Numbered from the stretch's first letter, positions 17,035 to 26,186 are shown. The stretch is DNA of 64,000 nucleotides from an uncultured Paracoccaceae bacterium (GCA_937916485.1 CALFSV010000120.1:4293-68292); one strand, 5' to 3'. Program-made: numbers and translations. The notes: generated from the sequence alone by a model not told the origin.

Positions 17035-18300
17035 ATGAAAACAGCTCATCCTCAAAAGAAGGGCGTGAGACGGCGGCGGGTCTTTTACATTCCGGGCTAT
17101 GACCCCTTCCACCCCAGACGGTACCGCGAGCTATATCGCAAGGAAGGTACCATCCAGGCCGAGGTGTCCGGATACAACCTTACCCTGCGACCCAAGGCCA
17201 AAAGCGAAGGTCCTTATGGCTGGCACGTCACCTCCAGGATTGCCGAACGGTCAACAGATGCCGATTTCGAGGTGCTGGTCTGGTCCGATATCGTGCGCGG
17301 CTCCATGAGCCAGACAATCGCCGCGACCTATCTGCAAATGATCCGCACCGCCTGGATTTACATCGGCTCGGGCACGCTGGGCCGCCTGATGTGGCTGCGC
17401 AAGGGGCCGGTGATCGCGGCACTATACCCGGTGGGAATGTTGATCGCCCAACTCCTGCTGTCCCTTTTGGCGGGGGCTGTCGCGGGTAACCTATCGGCAA
17501 AAGGGGCGGGAGTGTTGGCGGGCCTTGTCGGCTGGTCCCTCGGGCCGGTTGCGGCCTACCTCTATTGGCCGCTTTTCATGGTAGTCGCCGTGAGTGTTCT
17601 GCGGTGGTTCAAGGGACAGGACGGCAGGTTCTTTGCCTACTACCTCATGCATGACTACGCCTATTCGGCTCAGTTCAAGGGGGCCAACCCACCCGCTCTG
17701 GAGGAGCGGATGAAAGAGTTTGGCGACCGCATCTCCGAGGCTTTGCAGTCGGACACGGACGAGGTGTTGGTCGTTGGTCATTCGTCGGGGGCGCATCTGG
17801 CGGTGTCAATTCTGTCGGACCTGATCCGGGCTGGGCGGGTTCGGGCGGACGGGCCCGCGCTTGGATTTCTGAGCCTGGGGCAGGTGGTCCCGATGGTATC
17901 GTTCCTGCCAAAGGCCGACCGCCTACGGGCCGATCTGGCCTTTCTGGCGGCCCGGGACGAGGTCAGGTGGATTGACGTCACAGCACCGGGGGACGGCTGC
18001 GCCTTTGCCCTGTGCGACCCCGTAGCGGTGTCTGGCGTGGCCCCACCAGACCAGCGCTGGCCGCTTGTCATTTCGGCGGCCTTCACCCAGACCCTGACCC
18101 CCGAGACATGGAAACTTTTGCGCTGGCGCTTTTTCCGGCTGCATTTTCAATACCTCTGCGCCTTTGATCGGCCGGGGGACTATGACTACTTTCAGATCAC
18201 CGCCGGGCCCTATTCACTGGGCGATCGGTATGCCGACAGGCTGCCGTCGAAGAGCCGGATTGATGTTCCGGCCTCAAAATACACTTCGATGGCGGCGTGA
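17035..18300 (+). CDS. Uncharacterised membrane-associated alpha/beta-hydrolase-like protein
   Basis: A 421-residue protein I cannot name. It starts with a basic tail and RRVFYIPGYDPFHPRRY, which resembles the oxyanion-loop strand of alpha/beta hydrolases. Two long hydrophobic segments follow (about 124-150 and 155-190). Then comes a serine-hydrolase elbow VVGHSSGAHLAVS (Ser250), possible acid residues in WIDVTAPGDG, and a His-rich region near LHFQYLC. A membrane-anchored esterase or lipase is therefore likely, with the lid replaced by membrane helices. Its stop overlaps the start of the P450 gene (GTGA), so the pair is translationally coupled and probably acts on the same hydrophobic substrate. 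Confidence 0.7.
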   Translation: MKTAHPQKKGVRRRRVFYIPGYDPFHPRRYRELYRKEGTIQAEVSGYNLTLRPKAKSEGPYGWHVTSRIAERSTDADFEVLVWSDIVRGSMSQTIAATYLQMIRTAWIYIGSGTLGRLMWLRKGPVIAALYPVGMLIAQLLLSLLAGAVAGNLSAKGAGVLAGLVGWSLGPVAAYLYWPLFMVVAVSVLRWFKGQDGRFFAYYLMHDYAYSAQFKGANPPALEERMKEFGDRISEALQSDTDEVLVVGHSSGAHLAVSILSDLIRAGRVRADGPALGFLSLGQVVPMVSFLPKADRLRADLAFLAARDEVRWIDVTAPGDGCAFALCDPVAVSGVAPPDQRWPLVISAAFTQTLTPETWKLLRWRFFRLHFQYLCAFDRPGDYDYFQITAGPYSLGDRYADRLPSKSRIDVPASKYTSMAA

Positions 18301-19655
18301 CACGGGCCCTTCCTCCAAAGCCTGCGGCCCGGCCCGACAAGGTGTCGCTCTGGCGCTATCTGAGGCTTTTCCGCGCCGATATCCTGTCGGCCCAACCGGC
18401 CAAGCTTTACCGGGCGTGGATGGCCGAGTTTCGGACGCCGTTCTTTCGCAGTTACATGATCAATGACCCAAAGCTGCTGACCCTTGTGCTGAAGGACCGT
18501 CCCGACGACTTTCCCAAGTCTGACAGGATCGGGGCCGGGTTGCGGCCCTTGCTTGGAAACTCGGTCTTTCTGACCAATGGAGAGGTCTGGAAACGCCAGC
18601 GCCGCATCATTGACCCGGCCTTCGAAGGCGGGCGTTTGCGCGACACCTTTCCGGCCATGTGGGCGGCAGGTGAGGCCGCGGTCGAGCGGATCGAAGGGCT
18701 GGCCACCGGAAAGCCCGTTGAGATCGAGGAAGAGACAAGCCACGCTGCCGCCGATGTCATCTTTCGCACACTGTTTTCGATCCCGATCGAACACGATCTG
18801 GCGACCCGCGTCTTTGCCGAATTCAAAGCCCATCAACGCAGCCAGCCGATCCTCAATCTTGCAGCGTTTCTACCCGGACCCAGCTGGATGCCCCGGTTTT
18901 TCCGGTCCGAGACCCGGCGCACCGCCCGGCTGATCCGGGATCTGATTGGGCGGCTGGTGGCGGAGCGGGCTGCGTTGATTGATGCCGGAACGGCCCCCGA
19001 CGACTTGGCGTCCAAGACCATGACGACCGCCGACCCGCTGGACGGCCAGCGTCTTAGCGCAGACGAGATGGTCGATCAGGTCGCGATCTTTTTCCTCGCG
19101 GGTCATGAAACAAGCGCCTCTGCACTGGCCTGGACGCTGTACCTATTGGCCACCCATCCCGACTGGCAGGACCAGATCGCTGCCGAGGCCGCGACGCTGG
19201 AGCCTGCCTTTTCCAACCTGTCGCGCCTTCGGGTCACCCGCGACGTGTTTCGCGAGGCGCTGCGGCTGTATCCCCCCGTTCCGATGATGGTGCGCGAGGC
19301 GATGCAGGACGAGACATTCCGCGAGCGGCCGGTTCGGCCCGGTGCGCAGGTGGTGCTGTCACCCTGGCACCTGCATCGGCATGAGAGGCTGTGGGATCAG
19401 CCCGACGCCTTTGACCCCGCCCGTTGGCAGACAGAGGCCGCAAAGGCGTCGGCGCGGGACGCCTATATGCCATTTTCGACCGGTCCGCGGGTCTGCACAG
19501 GCGCAGGCTTTGCCATGGCCGAAGGGGTTTTGCTGCTGGCGATGCTGGTGCGGCGGTTCCGGTTCGACCCGGTCGAGGGGCGGATACCGGTGCCGGTTGC
19601 CCATCTGACGGTGCGGGCCAAGGACGGGATCTGGCTCAAGATCTCGGCCCGTTGA
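18297..19655 (+). CDS. Cytochrome P450
   Basis: A 452-residue haem-thiolate monooxygenase. The I-helix oxygen-activation motif is FFLAGHETSAS (268-272 is AGHET), the K-helix ExxR is EALR (E320, R323), and the haem ligand is C400 in FSTGPRVCTGAGFAMAEG, where the canonical FGxG reads FSTG. It starts with GTG overlapping the upstream stop codon. There is no N-terminal membrane anchor, so it is a soluble bacterial P450; its general pattern is closer to CYP4/CYP102-like fatty-chain hydroxylases than to camphor-type enzymes (impression, not a search). No ferredoxin or reductase gene is adjacent. Confidence 0.93.
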   Translation: MTRALPPKPAARPDKVSLWRYLRLFRADILSAQPAKLYRAWMAEFRTPFFRSYMINDPKLLTLVLKDRPDDFPKSDRIGAGLRPLLGNSVFLTNGEVWKRQRRIIDPAFEGGRLRDTFPAMWAAGEAAVERIEGLATGKPVEIEEETSHAAADVIFRTLFSIPIEHDLATRVFAEFKAHQRSQPILNLAAFLPGPSWMPRFFRSETRRTARLIRDLIGRLVAERAALIDAGTAPDDLASKTMTTADPLDGQRLSADEMVDQVAIFFLAGHETSASALAWTLYLLATHPDWQDQIAAEAATLEPAFSNLSRLRVTRDVFREALRLYPPVPMMVREAMQDETFRERPVRPGAQVVLSPWHLHRHERLWDQPDAFDPARWQTEAAKASARDAYMPFSTGPRVCTGAGFAMAEGVLLLAMLVRRFRFDPVEGRIPVPVAHLTVRAKDGIWLKISAR

Positions 19656-19878
19656 TTCGGCGTCGCTTGGGGGCATCGTTGCCGCCATGCGGATGATCTG
19701 ATCGGCGGGGTCGCACTGTTTACAATGCCGTTTGAATTTGGGCACGGAACCATATTCAGAACACAATTCAAGCGATGGCTGAATATAATAATAAATCAAA
19801 TAATTACGATACGACCTTAACATAAACTCAGCGCAAATCTGTCGGATTTTTGTCAGGCTGGCGGCGAATTGGGGTAAA

Positions 19879-19904
19879 CCTCGTCTGTGTTGTTAAACGA
19901 GGAG
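19879..19904 (+). promoter_or_regulatory. Possible hairpin masking the ribosome site of the 84-residue gene
   Basis: CCTCGT (19879-19884) is complementary to ACGAGG (19897-19902), which contains most of the GAGGAG ribosome site of the following gene, with a 12-base loop. Upstream lies an AT-rich stretch (about 19740-19830) unusual for this window. The pairing could throttle translation; six pairs is short and may be chance. Confidence 0.3.
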
Positions 19905-19914
19905 TTCCTGATCC

Positions 19915-20169
19915 ATGTCCGCGTCTTCCAGTGAAACCTTGACCAGCCGTATCGTTGACCAATTTGCGGCATTACTGTCCCGCTTTTCCAAGCGTGGGCC
20001 GGACAGCAGTTTGCGGGTTTCCAAAAGACGACGGGCGACGGTTGCAAGTATTGACACCGTAAAGATCAGGGTTCCCGATCTGCCACCGTGCAAACCATTG
20101 AACAAAATGGAACTGTCGGAAAAGGATCAACTGGCCCTGATGCGCAATGCTCTTTACGAAAAGGACTAA
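19915..20169 (+). CDS. Small hypothetical protein (84 aa)
   Basis: An unrecognised basic protein. It begins MSASSSETLTSRIVDQFAALLSRFSKRG and has an Arg/Lys-rich middle (LRVSKRRRATVASIDTVKIRVPDLPPC). It ends in an acidic helix, ELSEKDQLALMRNALYEKD, a tail reminiscent of short helical adaptors. A GAGGAG site lies 10 bases upstream and an AT-rich likely promoter region precedes it, which supports it being real despite its size. It ends inside the convergent RHH gene (4-base overlap). No function is proposed. Confidence 0.5.
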   Translation: MSASSSETLTSRIVDQFAALLSRFSKRGPDSSLRVSKRRRATVASIDTVKIRVPDLPPCKPLNKMELSEKDQLALMRNALYEKD

Positions 20170-20417
20170 TCCCTAACGTCCTGCCCTGTTGCACGATCTT
20201 GCGCGTCGCGCAGAACAAAGACGCGGATAGCCGAGGCCAGCCCGACATCGCCCCGTGCTGCATCAATCTCGGCCGCCAACCCATTCAAGGTGACTTCGCG
20301 CCTGTCGGCAATCTCGCGGAATGCCTCCCAGAACGACCTTTCGAGGGAAACACTCGTCCGATGCCCCCGTAGCGTAAGGGAGTGTTTGACAGGGCGCCCA
20401 GATGCCGACGCCGTCAT
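20166..20417 (-). CDS. Ribbon-helix-helix domain protein (RHH_4 family)
   Basis: An 83-residue protein matching the RHH_4 pattern found beside fumC in Rhodobacterales: RGHRTSVSLERSFWEAFREIADRR, then LNGLAAEIDAARGDVGLASAIRVFVL. The fold suggests a DNA-binding dimer. Its ATG overlaps the stop of the DUF4169 gene (ATGA, 20414-20417). It is the third gene of a coupled fumC-DUF4169-RHH_4 chain. The target is unknown; autoregulation is possible. Confidence 0.85.
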   Translation of the reverse strand: MTASASGRPVKHSLTLRGHRTSVSLERSFWEAFREIADRREVTLNGLAAEIDAARGDVGLASAIRVFVLRDAQDRATGQDVRD

Positions 20418-20596
20418 TCGTCGTCGAACTTGAGCTGATCAATCCGACGTTTCACCTGTTCCATCTTCGTGGCATTCAGCAGGCGTTGGGCCTTTGTCAG
20501 CCCGTGCCGGACCGCATTAGTGTCGGCGCGGGCCTTTTCGGCGGCTTTGTCCCGTTCCTTGCGAACCTTGTTCAGGTTGATCGGGGTAGCGTTCAT
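20414..20596 (-). CDS. DUF4169 family protein
   Basis: A 60-residue highly charged protein ([22 protein letters not shown], then HGLTKAQR) that fits the small DUF4169 family of alphaproteobacteria. The predicted structure is almost all helix or coiled coil. Both ends overlap neighbours by ATGA, so it is translated with fumC upstream and the RHH protein downstream. Its function is unknown. Confidence 0.85.
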   Translation of the reverse strand: MNATPINLNKVRKERDKAAEKARADTNAVRHGLTKAQRLLNATKMEQVKRRIDQLKFDDE

Positions 20597-21984
20597 TTCG
20601 GCCCGATCATGTCTTCGGGACGGACAACCCGTTCAAAAGTCTCGTCATCGACAAAGCCCAGCTTGATCGCCTCTTCCTTGAGGGTCGTGCCGTTCTTGTG
20701 GGCGGTCTTGGCGACCGTGGTGGCATTGTCATAGCCGATCGTCGGGGCAAGGGCTGTCACCAGCATCAGGCTTTCGCGCATCAGCTTTTCGATGCGGACG
20801 CGATCGGCCTGGATGCCATCGACGCAATTGTCGGTAAAGGCCGAGCAGGCATCCCCGATAAGCTGCATGGATTGCAAGACGTTATAGGCCATCATTGGCT
20901 TCATCACGTTGAGTTCGAAGTGCCCCTGTGACCCGGCAAAGCCGACGGCGGCGTCATTGCCCATGACATGGGCACAGACCTGGGTGATCGCCTCGACCTG
21001 GGTCGGGTTTACCTTGCCCGGCATGATCGAGGACCCGGGCTCGTTCTCGGGCAACATCAGCTCGCCCAGACCGCAGCGGGGGCCAGAGCCGAGGAAACGG
21101 ATGTCGCAGGCGATCTTGTAAAGGCTGGCTGCAACGGTCTTGAGGGCGCCGGACATTTCGACCAGCGCGTCATGGGCGGCCAGCGCCTCAAACTTGTTGG
21201 GGGCCGTGACAAAGGGCAGGCCCGTGATTGCGGACATATGGGCCGCGACTGTGACACCCCAGCCCTTGGGGCTGTTCAGACCGGTGCCGACGGCCGTGCC
21301 GCCCTGCGCCAGTTCGTAGATCGCGGGCAGGGCGCCCTTGATCCGGCGAATCCCCATGGCAACCTGATGGACATAGCCCGAAAACTCTTGCCCAAGGGTC
21401 AGCGGGGTGGCGTCCATTGTATGAGTCCGGCCGATCTTGATGATGTCGGAAAATTCGCGCGACTTCATTTCAAGCGCGGCGTGCAGCTTGGCCAGGCCGG
21501 GCAGGGTGACGTCATGGGCCGTGGTTGCAATGGCGATGTGCATTGCCGTGGGGAAGGTGTCGTTCGAGCTTTGGCCCATGTTCACATGGTCATTGGGGTG
21601 AACCGGCGTCTTTGAGCCGATCTCGCCGCCCAGCATCTCGATCGCGCGGTTCGAGATAACCTCATTGGCGTTCATGTTGGACTGCGTGCCCGACCCGGTC
21701 TGCCACACCACAAGGGGGAAATGATCGTCAAGTTTGCCTGCCACAACCTCGGCTGCGGCGTTGATGATGGCGTCTGCCATATCCTCGGGCAGCTTTCCGC
21801 GCGCCTTGTTCGCCGTGGCGCAGGCCTGTTTGACAACACCCAGTGCGCGGACGATGGCGACAGGCTGCTTTTCCCATCCGATCGGGAAATTCAGAAGCGA
21901 CCGCTGCGTTTGGGCCCCCCAATAGCGATCTGCGGGAACCTCGATGGGTCCAAAGCTGTCGGATTCGGTGCGGGTCTTGGTCAT
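20593..21984 (-). CDS. fumC: Class II fumarate hydratase
   Basis: A TCA-cycle enzyme interconverting fumarate and malate, iron-free and homotetrameric. It has 463 residues, the normal FumC length. The fumarase/aspartase signature [13 protein letters not shown] is present, as are [19 protein letters not shown] and the active-site His region [20 protein letters not shown]. The start at 21984 follows AAGGA; the longer frame to 22044 is not supported. It heads the fumC-DUF4169-RHH_4 unit. Confidence 0.97.
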   Translation of the reverse strand: MTKTRTESDSFGPIEVPADRYWGAQTQRSLLNFPIGWEKQPVAIVRALGVVKQACATANKARGKLPEDMADAIINAAAEVVAGKLDDHFPLVVWQTGSGTQSNMNANEVISNRAIEMLGGEIGSKTPVHPNDHVNMGQSSNDTFPTAMHIAIATTAHDVTLPGLAKLHAALEMKSREFSDIIKIGRTHTMDATPLTLGQEFSGYVHQVAMGIRRIKGALPAIYELAQGGTAVGTGLNSPKGWGVTVAAHMSAITGLPFVTAPNKFEALAAHDALVEMSGALKTVAASLYKIACDIRFLGSGPRCGLGELMLPENEPGSSIMPGKVNPTQVEAITQVCAHVMGNDAAVGFAGSQGHFELNVMKPMMAYNVLQSMQLIGDACSAFTDNCVDGIQADRVRIEKLMRESLMLVTALAPTIGYDNATTVAKTAHKNGTTLKEEAIKLGFVDDETFERVVRPEDMIGPK

Positions 21985-22061
21985 TTCGACGATCCTTCGG
22001 AATGGAGTTGCACTCCATTTAGCTGGGTCAGGACCCTGCCGCAACCGGCAGAGATCGCAGG

Positions 22062-22538
22062 TTATTTACGGAAGCTGTCGAGGCTGACAACCTGAGCCTT
22101 TTCCGACTTTGGCTTGGTCGGGGCAGGTTCGGCCATTTCATCCATAGGCGCCTCTTCGACCTCGTCGTCGTCTTCGGTTTCATCTTCCTGCGTCTCGAAA
22201 CGCAGTCCGAATTCGACGGAAGGATCTACAAAGGTCTTGATAGCGTCGTAGGGAATGTAAAGTGGTTCGGGATTGTCCCCAAAGTTAAGGGTCACGGCGA
22301 ATCCTTCGTCCGTCACCTCAAGGCCGTCAAACCAATGCTGAAGCACAATGGTCATTTCGCCCGGATAGCGGTCTGACAGCCAGTCGGCGATCTCGACGTC
22401 CGGGTGCATGGTGTCGAACGTGATGAAGAAGTGATGTTTCCCCGGCAAGCCGGATTTGGCAACGCCAACAAGGACTTCTTGGATCAGGCCGCGCATGGCG
22501 CGGTGCATCAGGTTGCCGTAGTCGATGCTGCGGGTCAC
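22062..22538 (-). CDS. sspB: SspB-type ClpXP adaptor (stringent starvation protein B homologue)
   Basis: A 158-residue adaptor that delivers ssrA-tagged and other substrates to ClpXP. The N-terminal substrate-binding fold runs [23 protein letters not shown] to about residue 110, an acidic linker ([15 protein letters not shown]) follows, and the C-terminal tail VVSLDSFRK is the expected ClpX-docking peptide. Translation likely starts at GTG 22538, with GGGAGAG 9 bases upstream, giving TRSIDY as the usual start of alphaproteobacterial SspB; a GTG at 22556 would add six residues. It is a separate unit from fumC (77 bases apart). Confidence 0.92.
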   Translation of the reverse strand: MTRSIDYGNLMHRAMRGLIQEVLVGVAKSGLPGKHHFFITFDTMHPDVEIADWLSDRYPGEMTIVLQHWFDGLEVTDEGFAVTLNFGDNPEPLYIPYDAIKTFVDPSVEFGLRFETQEDETEDDDEVEEAPMDEMAEPAPTKPKSEKAQVVSLDSFRK

Positions 22539-22591
22539 GGTATTACACTCTCCCACTGGGTGCGGTCAGCATAAGGGATTCGGCGTCAGTG

Positions 22592-22610
22592 AAAAGAGCC
22601 CGCTTGCGGG
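22592..22610 (-). terminator. Probable intrinsic terminator of glk
   Basis: Just past the glk stop the minus strand reads CCCGCAAGCGGG followed by CTCTTTTC: a short GC-rich hairpin (4-5 pairs) and a T-run. It separates the sugar operon from the sspB promoter. The stem is short, so confidence is moderate. Confidence 0.5.
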
Positions 22611-22614
22611 ACTT

Positions 22615-23586
22615 TCAATTGGCAAGCGAAACAAGGTGTGCGGCGCATCCGGTGAGGGCGGCATAGTCGTCCTCGATCACGCCGACGCCAAAGTTGCTCA
22701 TGAACCCGGCAAAGCGGCCCTTGTCGCGGAAAGCCTCAACAAACCCATAATCGCCAAGGTAAGGGCCAAAGGCCTGCGACACGCCACCCACAAGATAGAC
22801 GCCGCCAAAGGGCAGCTGGATCAGAGCGAGGTTTCCAGCGACCGAGCCAAGCATCCGGGTAAAGACAGTTGCGGCCTTGGTCGCGCGGGCATCGGTCCCT
22901 TGGGCACAGGCGTCCATGATCTCGCTGGCCTTCGCCTCGCGGGGGTCATCCGCCTCTTCGCCGAGCCAGGCGTAGACGCGTTCTAGGCCGCGTCCGGACA
23001 AAACATCCTCGACCGATGGAAAGCCATGGGCGGTCGAGACATAGTTGCACAGGCGCATGTCCTGTTCGGTCTGCACCGGCAGATTGACGTGGCCGCTTTC
23101 AGACGGGGTGACCAGACGGCCGGCTCCTGTCTCGAATACGGGGGCCGCGTTAAAACCTGTCCCCACCCCGATCACGAGTTTTGCCGCATTGTCAGAGGCG
23201 TCGGGGAAGGGGATGATGGTGCGGATCTTGTCCGCGTCGATATGGCCAAGGGCGTGCCCCTGCGCCTGCAGGTCGTTCAGCAAGGCGACCCGTTCGGCCC
23301 CAGTGGCCCGGATCAGGGTTGTCTTGTCGATGGTCCAGTCAAGGTTGGTCATCGTCGCCCGCCCGTCGCGGACAGGGCCTGCGACGGCGACACAGGTCGC
23401 GGCCGGATCCACGTTGTCCTCGTCCGCGATATAGCGGCGCAGAACAGATTCGAGACCCGGATATTCGCTGTTGCTGTAGCGCCGGATGGTTTGGGAGAGC
23501 ACTTTGCGCCCATCTGCCAAGGCAACACGGGTATTGGTGCCGCCGATGTCGGCAACCAGGGACAGGGTATTGGCAGGATGGGCCAT
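22615..23586 (-). CDS. glk: Glucokinase
   Basis: A cytoplasmic ATP-dependent kinase (323 aa) forming glucose 6-phosphate. It belongs to the bacterial glucokinase family: phosphate-binding ADIGGTNTRVAL at 13-24, CVAVAGPV near 63, ATMTNLDWTIDK, and the adenosine motif VIGVGTGFNAAPV. The start has AAGGAA 7 bases upstream. It lies 29 bases behind the GH1 glucosidase in the aglR-GH1-glk unit and would phosphorylate glucose released by both the alpha- and beta-glucosidases of the locus. Confidence 0.95.
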   Translation of the reverse strand: MAHPANTLSLVADIGGTNTRVALADGRKVLSQTIRRYSNSEYPGLESVLRRYIADEDNVDPAATCVAVAGPVRDGRATMTNLDWTIDKTTLIRATGAERVALLNDLQAQGHALGHIDADKIRTIIPFPDASDNAAKLVIGVGTGFNAAPVFETGAGRLVTPSESGHVNLPVQTEQDMRLCNYVSTAHGFPSVEDVLSGRGLERVYAWLGEEADDPREAKASEIMDACAQGTDARATKAATVFTRMLGSVAGNLALIQLPFGGVYLVGGVSQAFGPYLGDYGFVEAFRDKGRFAGFMSNFGVGVIEDDYAALTGCAAHLVSLAN

Positions 23587-23615
23587 TATGGGTTCCTTGG
23601 ATCCTTCGCGCCGGG

Positions 23616-24941
23616 CTATCGGGCCAGCGCGGCTTTGATCGCGTGATAGGATGCTTTGGGCGTGCGCTTCAAGGTTTCAAAGTCGACGTGGACGATCCCG
23701 AACCGCTTCTCATAGCCCAGCGCCCATTCGTAGTTGTCCATAAGCGACCAGTAGAAAAAGCCCTGCACATTCGCCCCGTCCTCGATGGCGCGCAGGGTGG
23801 CCTTCATGTGGTCGCTGACAAAGGCGGTCCGCTCTGGGTCATAGACAGCGCCGTTTTCGACGTGATCGTCCCAGGCCATGCCGTTTTCGGTGACAAAAAT
23901 GGGCAGGTCTCCGACATAGTCCCGCGCCATGCGGGTCAGGAAATGATGTAGACCGTCTGGAAAGATCTCCCAGCCCATCTGGGTTTTCGGCAGGGGGCCC
24001 GACACTGGTTTCAGCGATGGCCAGGGTATCGTCGGATCGGGCAGGTAAAGGCCACGGGTGTAATAGTTGACCCCCAGCCAATCGAGCGGCTGGTTGATCA
24101 GTGCCATATCGTCCTGCCAGCCGTCTGGCATGTATTTGCCAAGGCCATTCAAGACCTCTTCCGGGTAGGTGCCTTTGGTGATCGCCTCGATGAACCACCT
24201 GTTGAAGATGGCATCCTGAAGCTGTGCCGCCTCGACCGAGCCTGCACTGTCGTCGGCGGGCAGGGCGCGGTCAAAGTTCAGCACGATGCCAAGGTTCTTC
24301 TGCCCCATGTCGCGCAACCGCTCCATCATCGCGCCGTGGGCGAGGTTGACGTGGTGCATCGCTCGCGCCGTGGCGCGGACATCGCGCTGACCGGGGGCGT
24401 GGTGGCCTAGGAAGTGGGACAGGAAGGACACGCACCAGGGCTCGTTGATCGTGGCGATGGAATTCACGCGGTCGCCGATCCGACGGGTGATGACTTCGGT
24501 ATAGTCGGCGATCCACCGGGCGACGTCGCGGTTGGTCCAGCCGCCAAGGTCTGCAAGCGCCGAAGGCATTTCCCAATGGTAGAGGGTCTGAAACGGCTTG
24601 AGTCCGCGTTCAAGCATCCCGTCGACGAGGCGGTCGTAGTAATCCAGCCCCTCTTGGTTCACCTCTCCGCGGCCCTCGGGCATGACCCGCGCCCATGAGG
24701 TTGAAAAGCGGTAGCCGTCAAAACCCGCCTCCTTGAGGATGTCGAGGTCGCCTTCGTACATGTGGTAATGGTCACAGGCCCGGTCGCCGTTTTCGGCCCG
24801 CACGACATTGCCCGGCGTGGCCGAAAACGTATCCCAATGCGTAGACCCAGCCCCGCCAAAGGCGTGTCCTTCGATCTGATACGCCGCCGTTGCCGCCCCA
24901 AAGACAAAGCCTTCAGGGAAATCGGTGCGTTTGAAGTCCAT
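23616..24941 (-). CDS. GH1 family beta-glucosidase
   Basis: A 441-residue retaining glycosidase of family GH1 that hydrolyses beta-glucosides. The acid/base Glu is in ATINEPW (E167) and the nucleophile in FVTENGMAW (E352). The N-terminal FPEGFVFGAATAAYQIEG and the sugar-binding DHYHMYEGDL region are typical. There is no signal peptide, so it is cytoplasmic. ATG 24941 follows GAGGAC, four bases after the aglR stop; an in-frame ATG at 24959 lies inside aglR. It is co-transcribed with aglR and glk. A beta-glucosidase next to an alpha-glucoside importer suggests that the locus handles mixed glucosides. Confidence 0.95.
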   Translation of the reverse strand: MDFKRTDFPEGFVFGAATAAYQIEGHAFGGAGSTHWDTFSATPGNVVRAENGDRACDHYHMYEGDLDILKEAGFDGYRFSTSWARVMPEGRGEVNQEGLDYYDRLVDGMLERGLKPFQTLYHWEMPSALADLGGWTNRDVARWIADYTEVITRRIGDRVNSIATINEPWCVSFLSHFLGHHAPGQRDVRATARAMHHVNLAHGAMMERLRDMGQKNLGIVLNFDRALPADDSAGSVEAAQLQDAIFNRWFIEAITKGTYPEEVLNGLGKYMPDGWQDDMALINQPLDWLGVNYYTRGLYLPDPTIPWPSLKPVSGPLPKTQMGWEIFPDGLHHFLTRMARDYVGDLPIFVTENGMAWDDHVENGAVYDPERTAFVSDHMKATLRAIEDGANVQGFFYWSLMDNYEWALGYEKRFGIVHVDFETLKRTPKASYHAIKAALAR

Positions 24942-24945
24942 TGGT

Positions 24946-25989
24946 CTAGTCCTCGGCAAATGCCCTGACGGGGGCGGGTCCGGTGGATCGTCCCACCCTT
25001 AGTTCGGCTTCGAGCAACACCTGCTCTGGCGCGGCCTTTGGGTCATTTATCCTTGCGATCAGCATTTCCGCAAGCCTGCGACCCGCTTCGCGGACCGAGG
25101 AACGGGTGGCGGTAAAGATTGGAATCTCGTCCCCGTTGGGCAGGTAGGACAGGGCGTCGTCATGGGTGATGACCGACACATCCCGCCCCATGATCAGCCC
25201 CGCTTCTTCAATGGCGCGGCGCACCCCGATGGCGCTGATGATCGACGACACCAGAAAGGCAGTCGGCGCGTCATGTGCCTTGAGCATCTTTGACGCGGCG
25301 CGGTAGCCGTATTCCTCGGTCATTTCCTCGGAATGCATGAATTCGGGCACGAGGGGTATTTTGCGGGCCGCCATCGCTTCGGCAAAGCCGTGTCGGCGGC
25401 GATAGGCAAAATCCATCGCCTCGTTCCCGTTGATCAACGCGATCCGACGGTGGCCAAGATCAAGCAGGAAGTCCGTCGCCCGACGAAAGGCCGAGCGGTT
25501 GTTCACGTCGAGCCAGCAATAAGGCTCATTTTGGCCCGAGGCCCGGCCATGAACCGCAAAGGGCAGGCCAATCTCGTTCAAAAAGCTGATTCGGCTGTCG
25601 TTCATTGAGGGGGCATGCAGGATCACCCCGTCGACGGCCGCCCGCGCCTTGAGGTTGCGGTAGACGTTCGATTCGTTGCCATCCTCGACGATGGTCAGGA
25701 CCATTTCGAATCCATGCCGGGTATAGGCCGTAGCAGCCCCCGCGATGAAGTCTGCGAAGACCGGATTAACCATCTCGTGCTTGGTCGCCATCGGAATGAC
25801 GTGGCCGATTGCCATGGCCTGGCCGGTAGCGAGACTTTTGGCACGTGTATTCGGTGTGTAGCTGTGTTTCAGCGCGGCCAATTCCACCCGTTCCCGCGTG
25901 GCCGCCGACACCTCCGGATAGCCGTTCAGCGCCCGGCTGACGGTGGTTTGGCTTAGGCCAAGAATGGAGGATAATTCCTTGAGGTTCAT
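24946..25989 (-). CDS. aglR: LacI-family regulator of the glucoside locus (AglR-like)
   Basis: A 347-residue repressor. The N-terminal helix-turn-helix MNLKELSSILGLSQTTVSRALNGYPEVS includes the hinge and recognition residues of the LacI family; a periplasmic-binding-protein-like sensor domain follows (about 60-340). It is divergent from aglE and the intergenic region holds two identical AAAGCGCTTT palindromes, the likely binding sites. I chose ATG 25989; 26007 would add six residues and overlap an operator. An alpha-glucoside or glucose-containing inducer is expected from the family context. Confidence 0.9.
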   Translation of the reverse strand: MNLKELSSILGLSQTTVSRALNGYPEVSAATRERVELAALKHSYTPNTRAKSLATGQAMAIGHVIPMATKHEMVNPVFADFIAGAATAYTRHGFEMVLTIVEDGNESNVYRNLKARAAVDGVILHAPSMNDSRISFLNEIGLPFAVHGRASGQNEPYCWLDVNNRSAFRRATDFLLDLGHRRIALINGNEAMDFAYRRRHGFAEAMAARKIPLVPEFMHSEEMTEEYGYRAASKMLKAHDAPTAFLVSSIISAIGVRRAIEEAGLIMGRDVSVITHDDALSYLPNGDEIPIFTATRSSVREAGRRLAEMLIARINDPKAAPEQVLLEAELRVGRSTGPAPVRAFAED

Positions 25990-26005
25990 AGAAGTTGGTC
26001 TAACC

Positions 26006-26015
26006 AAAGCGCTTT
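26006..26015. promoter_or_regulatory. LacI-type operator 1 (aglR side)
   Basis: The perfect palindrome AAAGCGCTTT preceded by CC, 17 bases upstream of the aglR start codon. It is identical to the second copy at 26169-26178. CG-centred palindromes of this form are the usual targets of LacI-family repressors. It would control aglR-GH1-glk. A different 15-base palindrome, GCGACCG-A-CGGTCGC, lies at 26035-26049. Confidence 0.75.
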
Positions 26016-26157
26016 CAATTTCGGGACTATCCTAGCGACCGACGGTCGCCCCGTCAAAGGGCAGATGACCCAGCGTAAATGCTGCGCCTGCAAAATGATG
26101 TAGCTTTGTAAGGTATTGCGGATGCGAGATTGACAGCGCTGAAATTCTGAGCGACTT

Positions 26158-26186
26158 TTGCTTCATCCAAAGCGCTTTGATAAATC
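26158..26186 (+). promoter_or_regulatory. aglE promoter with LacI-type operator 2 in the spacer
   Basis: TTGCTT (26158-26163), exactly 17 bases, then TAAATC (26181-26186), 57 bases before the aglE start. The spacer contains CCAAAGCGCTTTGA (AAAGCGCTTT at 26169-26178), so bound repressor would block RNA polymerase. A TTGACA at 26130 is an alternative -35 without an equally good -10. Confidence 0.65.
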
